This document shows, in pieces, positions 1 through 7,906 of a stretch of 64,000 nucleotides of DNA (position 1 is the first letter of the stretch; every line of letters starts with the position of its first letter). The translations under genes were made by a program, and so were the position numbers. The notes under the pieces were generated by a model. It was not told the origin of the DNA and searched no databases. It saw nothing but the letters and a program-made list of their open reading frames with translations. This stretch comes from Rhodospirillales bacterium 24-66-33. GTDB taxonomy: Bacteria; Pseudomonadota; Alphaproteobacteria; Reyranellales; Reyranellaceae. The DNA lies in the NCBI GenBank assembly GCA_002281855.1, contig NCHQ01000001.1:372001-436000 (forward strand). Reading direction: 5' to 3'.

Positions 1-441
1 GCCCAGGATCGACCGGCAGAGGAAATCGTAGACCAGCCAGCCCAGGACGAGGAATCCGAGTCCGATGGCGATCGCCTGCGGCTTCGTCAGCGGCAGGACC
101 GACGGGTCGATCAGCGCGACCTCGGCCCCGTAGTAATAGACGAGGCAGAGCAGGAAGAAGCCGGTGACGAGCGTGGTGTAGGCTTCCCACTTGAACCAGT
201 GCAGTTCAGGCGGCAGCCGCTCGGGCGCCACCTTGAACTTCTTGGCGGTGTAGAAGCCGCCGCCATGGACCGCCCAGACCTCGCCGCCGATTCCCTTGGC
301 CTCGTCGGCCGGATCGAGAGGCTTGTGCAGATGGTTGTCCAGCCAGATGAAATAGAAGGAGGCGCCGATCCACGCGATGCCCACGATCATGTGGGCCCAG
401 CGCAGGATCAGGTTCAGCCACTCGACGACGTACGGGTCCAT
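1..441 (-). CDS. puuD: PuuD-type urate hydroxylase, N-terminal membrane part (cut by the window edge)
   Basis: The gene starts with ATG at 441 and is still open at base 1, so only the first 147 residues are seen. They begin MDPYVVEWLNLILRWAHMIV and continue with GIAWIGASFYFIWLDNHLHK, the typical start of the PuuD/urate oxidase N-terminal membrane domain, followed by further hydrophobic segments. In this family the membrane domain is followed by a cytochrome c-like domain that oxidises urate to 5-hydroxyisourate and passes electrons to the respiratory chain; that half lies outside the window. An AGAGGA ribosome site precedes the ATG. It lies 20 bp behind the nucleobase permease on the same strand, so import and oxidation of urate are probably co-transcribed. 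Confidence 0.92.
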   Translation of the reverse strand, partial: MDPYVVEWLNLILRWAHMIVGIAWIGASFYFIWLDNHLHKPLDPADEAKGIGGEVWAVHGGGFYTAKKFKVAPERLPPELHWFKWEAYTTLVTGFFLLCLVYYYGAEVALIDPSVLPLTKPQAIAIGLGFLVLGWLVYDFLCRSILG

Positions 442-461
442 TGATCCTCTGGTGCGCAGAC

Positions 462-1823
462 CTAGTGCGCGGTCTCGGCTTCCCGTCCGGCTGCCGTGGC
501 GTCGGCCACTGCCGCCGCGCCACTGCGCATGCCGTTGAAGTAGGCGTTGAGCGCTATGGCGGCGATCGAAGCCAATAAAATCCCGCTGTGCAAGAGGGGA
601 CTTAGGGCTTTCGGCATGTGCCCGAAGAATCTCTCCGAAACCTGCGGGATCATGCCGAGGCCGATGCTGACGGCAACGACGTAGGTGTTGCCCGGATTGC
701 CGCGGAAGTCGACGCGCGACAGGACGCGGATGCCGGTGGCGCAGATCATGCCGAACATGACGATGCCGGCGCCCCCCAGCACGAACTGCGGGATCGAGGC
801 GACGATCGTGGCGATCTTGGGGACCAGGCCGAGGATCAGCATGATCACGCCGCCGGTTGCCGTGACCCAGCGCGAGCGCACGCCGGTGATGCCGACCAAG
901 CCGACATTCTGCGAGAACGAGGTGTAGGGGAATGTATTGAACACGCCGCCGATCAGGGTGCCGAGACCGTCGGCGCGCAGGCCTCGCGTCATGTCTTCCT
1001 GGCCGATCGTGCGGTCGGTCACCTCGCCCAGGGCGAGAAAGACACCGGTCGATTCGATCATCACCACGATCAGGACCAGGCTCATCGTGAGGATCGCCAG
1101 CAGGTCGAATGTCGGCCAGCCGAACTGGAACGGATGGACGAGCTCGACCCACCTGGCCTGGGCGACGCCGGCGAAATTCACCTCGCCCAGCGCGAATGCC
1201 ACGCCGAATCCGGCGATCAGCCCCAGAAGGACGGCAATGTTGGCGAAGAAGCCCCTGCAGTATTTCGTGGCGCCGAGAATGACCAGAAGCACGAGAAGTG
1301 ACACGGCGAGATAGAGCGGGTCGCCGAAGCGCGGATTGCCGGCGCCGCCTGCCGCCCAATTGATGCCGACTCCCAACAGCGAAATGCCGACGACGGTTAT
1401 GATGGTCCCGGTGACCACCGGAGGAAACAACGGCAGGAGCCGGCTGATGAACGGCGCCACCAGGATGCCGAACAGGCCGGCGCCGATCACCGCGCCGTAG
1501 ATGCCGAGCAGGCCGAGGCTCGGATCGGCGGCCATCGCCAGCATCGGGCTGACCGCGGCGAAGGTGACCCCCATCATCACCGGCATCCGAATGCCGAAGC
1601 CGCGAAAGCCGATGCTCTGGATCAAGGTGGCGATGCCGCAGGCGAACAGGTCGGCGTTGATGAGGATCGCCACCTGCTCCTTCGGAAGCTTCAGCGCACT
1701 GCCGAGGATCAGGGGGACGGCGAGGGCGCCGGCGTACATCACGAGGACGTGTTGCAGGCCGAGGGGAAGCAGCCTGGCCAGGGGCGGCTTTTCATCCACC
1801 GGGTCCACGGTGTGGTCAGGCAT
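462..1823 (-). CDS. NCS2 purine (urate/xanthine) permease
   Basis: A 453-residue polytopic inner-membrane symporter of the nucleobase-ascorbate (NCS2/NAT) family. The family signature is visible at residues 304-318 (SQNVGLVGITGVRSR). The TM1 histidine motif LQHVLVMYAG lies near residue 25 and the substrate-site glutamate near 257 (VMIESTG). I start it at the ATG at 1823, which has a GGGGGAGAAG ribosome site; an open upstream extension to 1886 lacks support. Known members move xanthine, urate or uracil with protons. The adjacent puuD gene argues for urate or xanthine. It is transcribed away from the malate synthase operon. Confidence 0.93.
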   Translation of the reverse strand: MPDHTVDPVDEKPPLARLLPLGLQHVLVMYAGALAVPLILGSALKLPKEQVAILINADLFACGIATLIQSIGFRGFGIRMPVMMGVTFAAVSPMLAMAADPSLGLLGIYGAVIGAGLFGILVAPFISRLLPLFPPVVTGTIITVVGISLLGVGINWAAGGAGNPRFGDPLYLAVSLLVLLVILGATKYCRGFFANIAVLLGLIAGFGVAFALGEVNFAGVAQARWVELVHPFQFGWPTFDLLAILTMSLVLIVVMIESTGVFLALGEVTDRTIGQEDMTRGLRADGLGTLIGGVFNTFPYTSFSQNVGLVGITGVRSRWVTATGGVIMLILGLVPKIATIVASIPQFVLGGAGIVMFGMICATGIRVLSRVDFRGNPGNTYVVAVSIGLGMIPQVSERFFGHMPKALSPLLHSGILLASIAAIALNAYFNGMRSGAAAVADATAAGREAETAH

Positions 1824-1980
1824 CGATCTTCTCCCCCCGAGCGATGTCGCCGCTTCCTCGCCCCCGGACCGCAACCGGCGGGCCACCCGGCCGAAACGCC
1901 AATTCAGACTCGCCTAAGGAAGTGGACGGCGGTAAATCGCCCTTTCGACTGTATCCGAAAGAATTTCGAGGGGAACGAGA

Positions 1981-3600
1981 ATGGCGGCTTTGGACCTTCC
2001 GGCGGGCGTGACGATCGACGGTGCCCTCAAGCCCGGCTTCGAAAAGGTGCTCACCAAAGAGGCAGTCGCCTTCGTCGCCGAGCTGCAGCGCAAGTTCAAT
2101 GCCCGCCGCGAAGAACTGCTGGCGCTCCGCGTCGAGCGCCAGAAGCGCCTCGATGCCGGCGAGAAGCCGGACTTCCTGCCCGAGACCGCCAAGATCCGCG
2201 AGAGCGACTGGACGGTCGCGCCGCTGCCCAAGGACATCCTGGACCGCCGGGTCGAGATCACCGGGCCGGTCGACCGCAAGATGATCATCAACGCGCTGAA
2301 CTGCGGCGCCAACGTCTTCATGGCCGACTTCGAGGATGCCTCGACCCCGACCTGGGCCAACATGGTCGAAGGCCAGTACAATCTGGCCGACGCGGTCCGC
2401 CGCCAGATCGACTATGTCGACCCCAACAGCGGCAAGTCCTACAAGCTGAACGACCAGACGGCCGTGCTGTTCGTGCGTCCGCGCGGCTGGCACCTGCTCG
2501 AGAAGCACATGACGGTCGACGGCAAGCCGATGTCGGGCTCGCTGTTCGATTTCGGCTTCTATTTCTTCCACAATGCCAAGGAAGCGCTGTCGCGCGGCAC
2601 CGGCCCGTATTTCTACCTGCCCAAGCTGGAGAGCCATCTCGAGGCGCGGCTGTGGAACGACGTGTTCGTTGCTGCCCAGGACGCGCTCGGCGTGCCGCAG
2701 AAGTCGATCAAGGCCACGGTGCTGATCGAGACCATCGTCGCCAGCTTCGAGATGGACGAGATCCTGTGGGAGCTGAAGGATCATTCGGCCGGCCTCAACT
2801 GCGGCCGCTGGGATTACATCTTCTCCTTCATCAAGAAGTTCCGCGAGCAGGAATGGGCGGTGCTGCCCGATCGCGGCACGGTCGGCATGACCTCGCACTT
2901 CCTGCGCTCCTACAGCCAGCTCGTGATCAAGACCTGCCACCGCCGCGAAGTGCATGCGATGGGCGGCATGGCGGCGCAGATTCCGATCAAGAACGATCCG
3001 AAGGCCAACGAAGAGGCGATGGGCCGCGTCCACGCCGACAAGAAGCGCGAGGCCGGCGACGGCCATGACGGCACCTGGGTCGCCCATCCCGGCCTGGTGC
3101 CGATCGCCAAGGCCGAGTTCGACGCGGTCATGAAGGAGGCCAACCAGATCGCGCGCAAGCGCCAGGACGTGAACGTCACCGCGGCCGACCTGATCCAGAT
3201 CCCCACGGGTCCGAAGACCGAAGCCGGCCTGCGCCAGAACGTGGCCGTCGGCATCGGCTATGTCGAGGCCTGGCTGCGCGGCATCGGCTGCGTGCCGCTG
3301 TTCAACCTGATGGAAGACGCCGCCACCGCCGAGATCAGCCGCGCGCAGGTCTGGCAGTGGGTGCGCCACAACCAGAAGCTCGACGACGGCCGCGGCATCA
3401 CCAAGGAACTCGTCCGCGAGATCGTGCGCGAGGAGAACGACAAGGTGAAGGCACAGATCGGCGAGGAAGCCTATGCCAAGGGCCGCCACGAGGATGCCGC
3501 CCAGCTCATGATCGACCTGGTCGAGCAGCCGCAGTTCTACGAGTTCCTGACCCTGCCGGCCTACGATCGCATCATGGCCGACGAGAAGGCGGCGGCCTGA
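1981..3600 (+). CDS. aceB: Malate synthase (A type)
   Basis: A 539-residue cytosolic enzyme that condenses glyoxylate with acetyl-CoA to make malate. Its length matches the A-type family (about 530 residues). Recognisable blocks are GPVDRKMIINALNCGANVFM with MADFEDASTPTW near residues 98-125, VLFVRPRGWHLLEKHM, LIETIVASFEMDEILWELKD, CGRWDYIFSFIKKF, and NLMEDAATAEISRAQVWQW near 442-460, which holds the expected catalytic aspartate (about D446). The ribosome site GAGGGGAACG precedes ATG 1981. No isocitrate lyase is present. The next two genes follow within 10 bp each and can supply glyoxylate from oxalate, so this copy may serve oxalate or urate-derived glyoxylate. Confidence 0.95.
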   Translation: MAALDLPAGVTIDGALKPGFEKVLTKEAVAFVAELQRKFNARREELLALRVERQKRLDAGEKPDFLPETAKIRESDWTVAPLPKDILDRRVEITGPVDRKMIINALNCGANVFMADFEDASTPTWANMVEGQYNLADAVRRQIDYVDPNSGKSYKLNDQTAVLFVRPRGWHLLEKHMTVDGKPMSGSLFDFGFYFFHNAKEALSRGTGPYFYLPKLESHLEARLWNDVFVAAQDALGVPQKSIKATVLIETIVASFEMDEILWELKDHSAGLNCGRWDYIFSFIKKFREQEWAVLPDRGTVGMTSHFLRSYSQLVIKTCHRREVHAMGGMAAQIPIKNDPKANEEAMGRVHADKKREAGDGHDGTWVAHPGLVPIAKAEFDAVMKEANQIARKRQDVNVTAADLIQIPTGPKTEAGLRQNVAVGIGYVEAWLRGIGCVPLFNLMEDAATAEISRAQVWQWVRHNQKLDDGRGITKELVREIVREENDKVKAQIGEEAYAKGRHEDAAQLMIDLVEQPQFYEFLTLPAYDRIMADEKAAA

Positions 3601-3610
3601 AGGACAGACG

Positions 3611-5143
3611 ATGATCAAGAGCGTTTATGACGTCACCTCGGCGGGCAAGCCCGATGCGCCCGCGATCGGCGCGCCGGGTCGGCCGTGGCTCACCTATGGC
3701 GATCTGAAGAAGCTGACCGACGATACGCTGGCGGCGCTGAACGCCGTCGGAATCGGCCGCGGCGATAGGGTCGCCATGGTGGCGCCCAACGGGCCGGAGA
3801 TGGCGTCCTCGTTCATCGCCGTCGCCTCGGGCACCAGCTCGGCACCGCTCAACCCGGCCTATCGCGCCGACGAGTTCGAGTTCTACCTCGACGACCTGAA
3901 GCCCAAGGCCGTGATCGTGCAGCAGGGCATGGACAGCCCGGTGCGCGGCATGGCCGAGAAGGTCGGCGTGCCGATCATCGAGCTGATCCCGACCGCCGAC
4001 GGTCCGGCCGGCAGCTTCACGCTCGACGTGTCGGCGCTGAAGCCCGCGAAGGCCGCCAGGCCCGGCACCTCGGTCGACGGCGAGATCGCGCTGGTGCTGC
4101 ACACGTCGGGCACGACGGCGCGGCCCAAGATCGTGCCGCTGTCGACGGCCAACCTCGCCGCGTCCGCCCGCCACATCGCCCAGTCACTGGCGCTGACGCC
4201 GAACGACCGTTGCATGAACATCATGCCGCTGTTCCACATCCACGGGCTGATCGCCGCGACGCTGTCGTCGCTGGGCGCCGGCGCATCGGTGTCGTGCACC
4301 CCGGGCTTCAACGCGCTGCGCTTCTTCGCCCAGCTCGAGGAGGTGAAGCCCACCTGGTACACGGCGGTGCCGACCATGCACCAGGCGATCCTCACGCGCC
4401 TGCGCAGCCATGCCGACGCCGCGAAGGCTGCCAGGCTGCGGTTCATCCGCTCCTCGTCGGCGTCGCTGCCGCCGCAGGTCATGCTCGAGCTCGAAGCGGC
4501 GTTCGACTGTCCGGTGATCGAGGCCTACGGCATGACCGAGGCCAGCCACCAGATGGCGTCCAACGCGCTGCCGCCCGGCAAGCGCAAGCCGGGGGCCGTC
4601 GGCCTGCCGGCCGGTCCGAAGATCGCCATCATGGACGAGGCCGGCCACTTCCTGCCGCAGGGCACGATCGGCGAGGTCGTGATCCAGGGACCGAACGTCA
4701 CGGCGGGCTACGACAACAATCCCGACGCCAACCTGAAGGCCTTCGCCGATGGCTGGTTCCGCACCGGCGACCAGGGCCGCTTCGACGAGGATGGCTACCT
4801 GTTCCTGACGGGCCGCCTCAAGGAGATCATCAATCGCGGTGGCGAGAAGATCAGCCCGATCGAGGTCGACACGATCCTGATGGATCACCCGGCGGTCGAG
4901 CAGGTCGTGACCTTCGCGATCCCTCATCCCATGCTGGGCGAGGATGTCGGCGCGGTCGTCGTGCTGCGTTCGGGCCAGGAAGCGACGGAGCGCGAGTTGC
5001 GCGATTTCGTGGCCAAGCACGCCGCCGACTTCAAGGTGCCGCGCAAGGTCGTGTTCGTGAGCGAGATCCCCAAGGGCGCCACCGGCAAGCTGCAGCGCAT
5101 CGGCCTGGCCGCCAAGCTCGGCCTGGGCGAGGCGAAGGCCTGA
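3611..5143 (+). CDS. AMP-forming acyl-CoA ligase, probable oxalyl-CoA synthetase (Pcs60/AAE3 type)
   Basis: A 510-residue adenylate-forming enzyme. The nucleotide loop HTSGTTARPKIVPLS is at residues 164-178, the A5 motif EAYGMTEAS at 304-312, the hinge region INRGGEKISPIEV after GWFRTGDQGRF, and the C-terminal catalytic lysine K493 in GATGKLQR. From memory, the blocks PLFHIHGL, ATLSSLGAGASV, TWYTAVPTMHQAIL and RSSSASLPP closely follow plant AAE3 and yeast Pcs60, which activate oxalate. That makes oxalate the best guess; a short-chain acyl substrate is the alternative. It sits 10 bp after malate synthase and 10 bp before a PanE-family reductase, which fits oxalate to oxalyl-CoA to glyoxylate to malate. 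Confidence 0.8.
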   Translation: MIKSVYDVTSAGKPDAPAIGAPGRPWLTYGDLKKLTDDTLAALNAVGIGRGDRVAMVAPNGPEMASSFIAVASGTSSAPLNPAYRADEFEFYLDDLKPKAVIVQQGMDSPVRGMAEKVGVPIIELIPTADGPAGSFTLDVSALKPAKAARPGTSVDGEIALVLHTSGTTARPKIVPLSTANLAASARHIAQSLALTPNDRCMNIMPLFHIHGLIAATLSSLGAGASVSCTPGFNALRFFAQLEEVKPTWYTAVPTMHQAILTRLRSHADAAKAARLRFIRSSSASLPPQVMLELEAAFDCPVIEAYGMTEASHQMASNALPPGKRKPGAVGLPAGPKIAIMDEAGHFLPQGTIGEVVIQGPNVTAGYDNNPDANLKAFADGWFRTGDQGRFDEDGYLFLTGRLKEIINRGGEKISPIEVDTILMDHPAVEQVVTFAIPHPMLGEDVGAVVVLRSGQEATERELRDFVAKHAADFKVPRKVVFVSEIPKGATGKLQRIGLAAKLGLGEAKA

Positions 5144-5153
5144 GGATCGCACC

Positions 5154-6122
5154 GTGACCTCGATCTGCGTTTTCGGCGCCGGTGCGATCGGCGGCCTGAT
5201 GGCGGCCAAGCTCGAAATGGCCGGCACCCCCGTCACCGTGGTGGCGCGCGGTGCTCATGGCGAGGCGCTGCGCACCCGGGGCCTCGTCCTGCTGAGCGAG
5301 GGCAAGGAGACGGTGACGGAACCCCGCGTCGCCACCGATCCGAAGGAGATCGGGCCGCAGGACTATCTCGTCCTGACCCTGAAGGCCCATTCCCTGCTGC
5401 CGGCGATGGCGCAGCTCCAGCCGCTGATCGGGCCGAACACCACGATCGTCGCGGCGATCAACGGCGTGCCCTGGTGGTACACCTACAAGCTGGGCGGCGA
5501 ATTCGAAGGCAAGCTGATCGAATCGGTCGATCCCGACGGAGCGCTCACGGCCGCGCTGCCGCCGTCGCAGGTGCTGGGCAGCATCGTCTATCCGGCCGCC
5601 GATGTGGTCGAGCCCGGCGTGATCCACCACACCTACGGCGACCGCTTCACGCTGGGCGAGCCGGACGGCAGCCGCAGCGAGCGCGCGGCGAAGCTCTCCG
5701 ATCTGCTGATCAAGGCCGGCCTCAAGGCGCCGGTGCGGCCCCGCATCCGCGACGAGCTGTGGGTCAAGCTCTGGGGCAACATGGCCTTCAACCCGATCAG
5801 CGCGCTGACCGGGGCGACGCTCGACAAGGTGATCGGCGATCCCGGCACGCATGCCGTCTGCCGCGCCCTGATGGTCGAGGGCCAGGCCGTCGCGGAGAAG
5901 CTCGGCGTGAAGTTCGCCATCAACGTCGACAAGCGCATTGCCGGCGGCGCCGAGGTCGGGGCCCACAAGACCTCCATGCTGCAGGACCTCGAACGCGGCC
6001 GGCCGCTCGAGATCGAGGCGCTGCTGGGCGCCGTCGTCGAGATGGCGGAATGGGTCGGTGTCGACATGCCGATCGGCCGCAGCGTGCTGGCGCTGGTCCG
6101 TCAGCGCGCCGCGATGCGCTGA
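5154..6122 (+). CDS. PanE/ApbA-family NADPH reductase, candidate oxalyl-CoA reductase
   Basis: A 322-residue protein with the two-domain ketopantoate reductase fold. The Rossmann motif VFGAGAIGG is at residues 5-13, and the C-terminal domain carries ELWVKLWGNMAFNPISALTG with the family catalytic lysine at K205. It starts with GTG, 10 bp after the ligase. By name it would be 2-dehydropantoate 2-reductase. However, in Methylobacterium extorquens a member of this family (PanE2) reduces oxalyl-CoA to glyoxylate, and this gene lies in an operon of malate synthase and an oxalyl-CoA synthetase-like ligase with no other pantothenate gene nearby. The oxalyl-CoA role is inferred from context. Confidence 0.8.
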   Translation: MTSICVFGAGAIGGLMAAKLEMAGTPVTVVARGAHGEALRTRGLVLLSEGKETVTEPRVATDPKEIGPQDYLVLTLKAHSLLPAMAQLQPLIGPNTTIVAAINGVPWWYTYKLGGEFEGKLIESVDPDGALTAALPPSQVLGSIVYPAADVVEPGVIHHTYGDRFTLGEPDGSRSERAAKLSDLLIKAGLKAPVRPRIRDELWVKLWGNMAFNPISALTGATLDKVIGDPGTHAVCRALMVEGQAVAEKLGVKFAINVDKRIAGGAEVGAHKTSMLQDLERGRPLEIEALLGAVVEMAEWVGVDMPIGRSVLALVRQRAAMR

Positions 6123-6139
6123 GGTGACGAGGCGCTGAA

Positions 6140-6559
6140 ATGGAGAAGGTCGAGCTCGTCTTCGATCCCGACAATGCGCGCGCCGCGGGCTATGTGGGCG
6201 AACGTCTGTCGACGTTCAATGCGAGCCGCACCGGCAGGTCCGACTACTATCCCTGCAAGATTTTCCTGAAGGGCGAGAAGGGCGAAACCCTGGGCGGCCT
6301 TCTCGGCTACCTCTGGTCGGACTGGCTGTTCGTCTCGATCCTCTGGGTCGACGAGGCGCTGCGGGGCCAGGGCCACGCCACGCGCCTGATGGACGCCGCC
6401 GAAGACTATGCCCGCCAGCGCGGCTGCCACTCGGCGCATCTCGACACCCACACCTGGCAGGCCCGCCCGTTCTACGAAAAGCGCGGCTACGAAGTCTTCG
6501 CCACCCTCGACGATTACCCGCCGGGCCATAAGAAGTTCTTCCTGAAGAAGAGCCTCTAG
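6140..6559 (+). CDS. GNAT family N-acetyltransferase
   Basis: A 139-residue single-domain acetyltransferase. The acetyl-CoA binding segment is ILWVDEALRGQGHATRLMDA near residues 69-88, followed by AEDYARQRGCHSAHLDTHTW and the closing motif ARPFYEKRGYEVFA typical of GNAT folds. The substrate is unknown. It follows the PanE-family gene by 17 bp on the same strand and is the last gene before a 486-bp non-coding stretch, so it is probably the end of the malate synthase operon. No link to oxalate can be drawn from the sequence. Confidence 0.88.
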   Translation: MEKVELVFDPDNARAAGYVGERLSTFNASRTGRSDYYPCKIFLKGEKGETLGGLLGYLWSDWLFVSILWVDEALRGQGHATRLMDAAEDYARQRGCHSAHLDTHTWQARPFYEKRGYEVFATLDDYPPGHKKFFLKKSL

Positions 6560-6610
6560 AGTCGTTCCGGTCGATGTGGGATCGCCTTTCTCCCCATTAA
6601 AATGGTGAGA

Positions 6611-6711
6611 TGTCGTCGTCTCACGACGACAGAGGGGTCAGAATGCACGTGATGACAAGTATGACCCCATCGCCCCGTATGACGGGGCACTTCCCCATCT
6701 GAATGGGGAAG
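6611..6711. repeat. Cluster of four hairpins (REP-like or MITE-like)
   Basis: Within 101 bp there are four inverted repeats: TGTCGTCGT/ACGACGACA at 6611-6631 (3-nt loop), GGGGTCA/TGACCCC at 6634-6668, GCCCCGT/ACGGGGC at 6672-6688 and CTTCCCCAT/ATGGGGAAG at 6690-6711. None has a T run, so they are not ordinary terminators. The GGGGTCA...TGACCCC pair resembles the ends of small elements mobilised by REP-associated transposases, but no transposase is in the window. Confidence 0.5.
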
Positions 6712-6929
6712 CGATTGGTCACGAACTCTGCCGGTCCAGCCCACGTCGGAAAGCCTCCAGCAGGCCGTTGGAAAAGTCGAAATCCCGGCGGATAACGAAA
6801 CAAACGAAATAAACGAAACAATCGAAGCGGGTGTCGCACCCTCCCGTGTCCTGTGCCGGATGACACTGGGCGCAACAATGTTGCTCCAGTGCTTCTGAAA
6901 GGCCTGTTTCAACAGCCTATTCGTTCCCC

Positions 6930-7019
6930 TTGTCGTCCTGAGCGCAGCGAAGGACCTAGCGGGTCGACCAGAGTACTGCTCAGCGAGCGCTGGATCCTTC
7001 GCTGCGCTCAGGATGACAA
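6930..7019. repeat. Dispersed palindromic repeat, family A (two arms)
   Basis: Two inverted arms of about 26 bp face each other, at 6930-6956 (core TCCTGAGCGCAGCGAAGGA) and 6993-7019 (core TCCTTCGCTGCGCTCAGGA), with a 36-bp spacer. The same core recurs at 53527-53545, 46 kb away, also between genes. This is a REP-like intergenic element; it lies just downstream of the 3' end of the minus-strand glycosylase-like gene. Confidence 0.7.
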
Positions 7020-7045
7020 GAGTGCGGCCCGGCCGAGCCCGCGCG

Positions 7046-7906
7046 TCAGCGAACGCCGAGATCCTTCAGCCGCTTGTCGAGCGACAAGAGGTCGGCCCAG
7101 CTCTGGCGTTTGCTGGCGGGGGTGCGCAGCAGATAGGCGGGATGGAAGGTCGGGAGCGCCGGGACTTCGCTGCCGTCGTCGAGCGTGAGCGTCGCCCATT
7201 TGCCGCGCAGGCGGGTGATGCCCTCGGTCGTGTTGAGCACGGCCTTCACCGCCGTGCCGCCGGCCAGCACCACGATCTTCGGCCTGGCGAGTTCGATGTG
7301 GCGGCGCGTGAAGGCCAGGCAGATCGCCTGTTCCGAGAGGGTCGGCGTGCGGTTGCCCGGTGGCCGCCAGAACAGAATGTTGGTGATGTAGAGGTCGCGC
7401 TCGCGGCTCATGCCGATGGCCGCAAACATGCGATCCATGAGCTGGCCGCTGACGCCGACGAACGGCTTGCCGAGCCTGTCCTCGTCGGCGCCCGGCGCTT
7501 CACCGACGATCATCACCGGCGCGCCGGCCACGCCGTCGGCGAACACCGTGTTCTTGGCCGTGCGCTTCAGCGCGCAGCCTTCGAAGGCGCGCACGGCTTC
7601 CTCGAGTTCGGCGATGGTGGCCGCCCGGCGCGAGACCTCGCGCGCATCCTCCGCGAGCTGCGGTGATTCCAGCGGCACGGGCGCGCGCACGACCGCCGGT
7701 GCGGCCGGCGCGCGGATCGGCGTCGGCGCTGCCGGTGACGAAGCGGGTGTCGAAGCCGCGGAGGCCGCAGCAGCGGCAACGGCGGCCGGCGGCGGAAGCG
7801 CGAAGCGGTCGATCGCTTCCTCGCCGATCGTCTCGTCGATCCCGTGATCGACGTACCAGCGCAGCAGCGCGGCGGCGTCCTGCGGAGCGAACGCCGCCTC
7901 GGTCAT
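7046..7906 (-). CDS. Uracil-DNA glycosylase superfamily protein (family 4-like)
   Basis: A 286-residue protein: an N-terminal Ala/Pro-rich linker (about residues 38-80) and a glycosylase domain. Motif 1 is GEAPGADED at 135-143, followed by GKPFVGVSGQLMDRM, ITNILFWRPPGNRTP, and motif 2 HPAYLLR at about 255-261. It should remove uracil from DNA for base excision repair. Only two cysteines are present (C111 in GCALK and C196 in AICLAF), whereas classical family 4 enzymes use four to bind an Fe-S cluster, so the cluster is probably absent. The start is ATG 7906, overlapping the upstream gene's stop as ATGA, which suggests translational coupling. Confidence 0.88.
   Translation of the reverse strand: MTEAAFAPQDAAALLRWYVDHGIDETIGEEAIDRFALPPPAAVAAAAASAASTPASSPAAPTPIRAPAAPAVVRAPVPLESPQLAEDAREVSRRAATIAELEEAVRAFEGCALKRTAKNTVFADGVAGAPVMIVGEAPGADEDRLGKPFVGVSGQLMDRMFAAIGMSRERDLYITNILFWRPPGNRTPTLSEQAICLAFTRRHIELARPKIVVLAGGTAVKAVLNTTEGITRLRGKWATLTLDDGSEVPALPTFHPAYLLRTPASKRQSWADLLSLDKRLKDLGVR

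Larger units (their letters stand above)
6560..7045. other. 486-bp intergenic region with hairpins and repeats, no convincing gene
   Basis: This stretch separates the GNAT gene (plus) and the glycosylase-like gene (minus), which converge. It holds four short inverted repeats at 6611-6711, a purine-rich run of AACGAAA-like repeats near 6794-6822, and a dispersed palindromic repeat at 6930-7019. A 118-codon frame on the minus strand is open but has base composition and residues unlike a protein, so I do not call it. Confidence 0.7.

Noticed and set aside
6556..6912. 118-codon open frame on the minus strand in the 6.6-7.0 kb gap
   Set aside because: Residue composition, lack of a ribosome site and the hairpins inside it point to non-coding repeat DNA.
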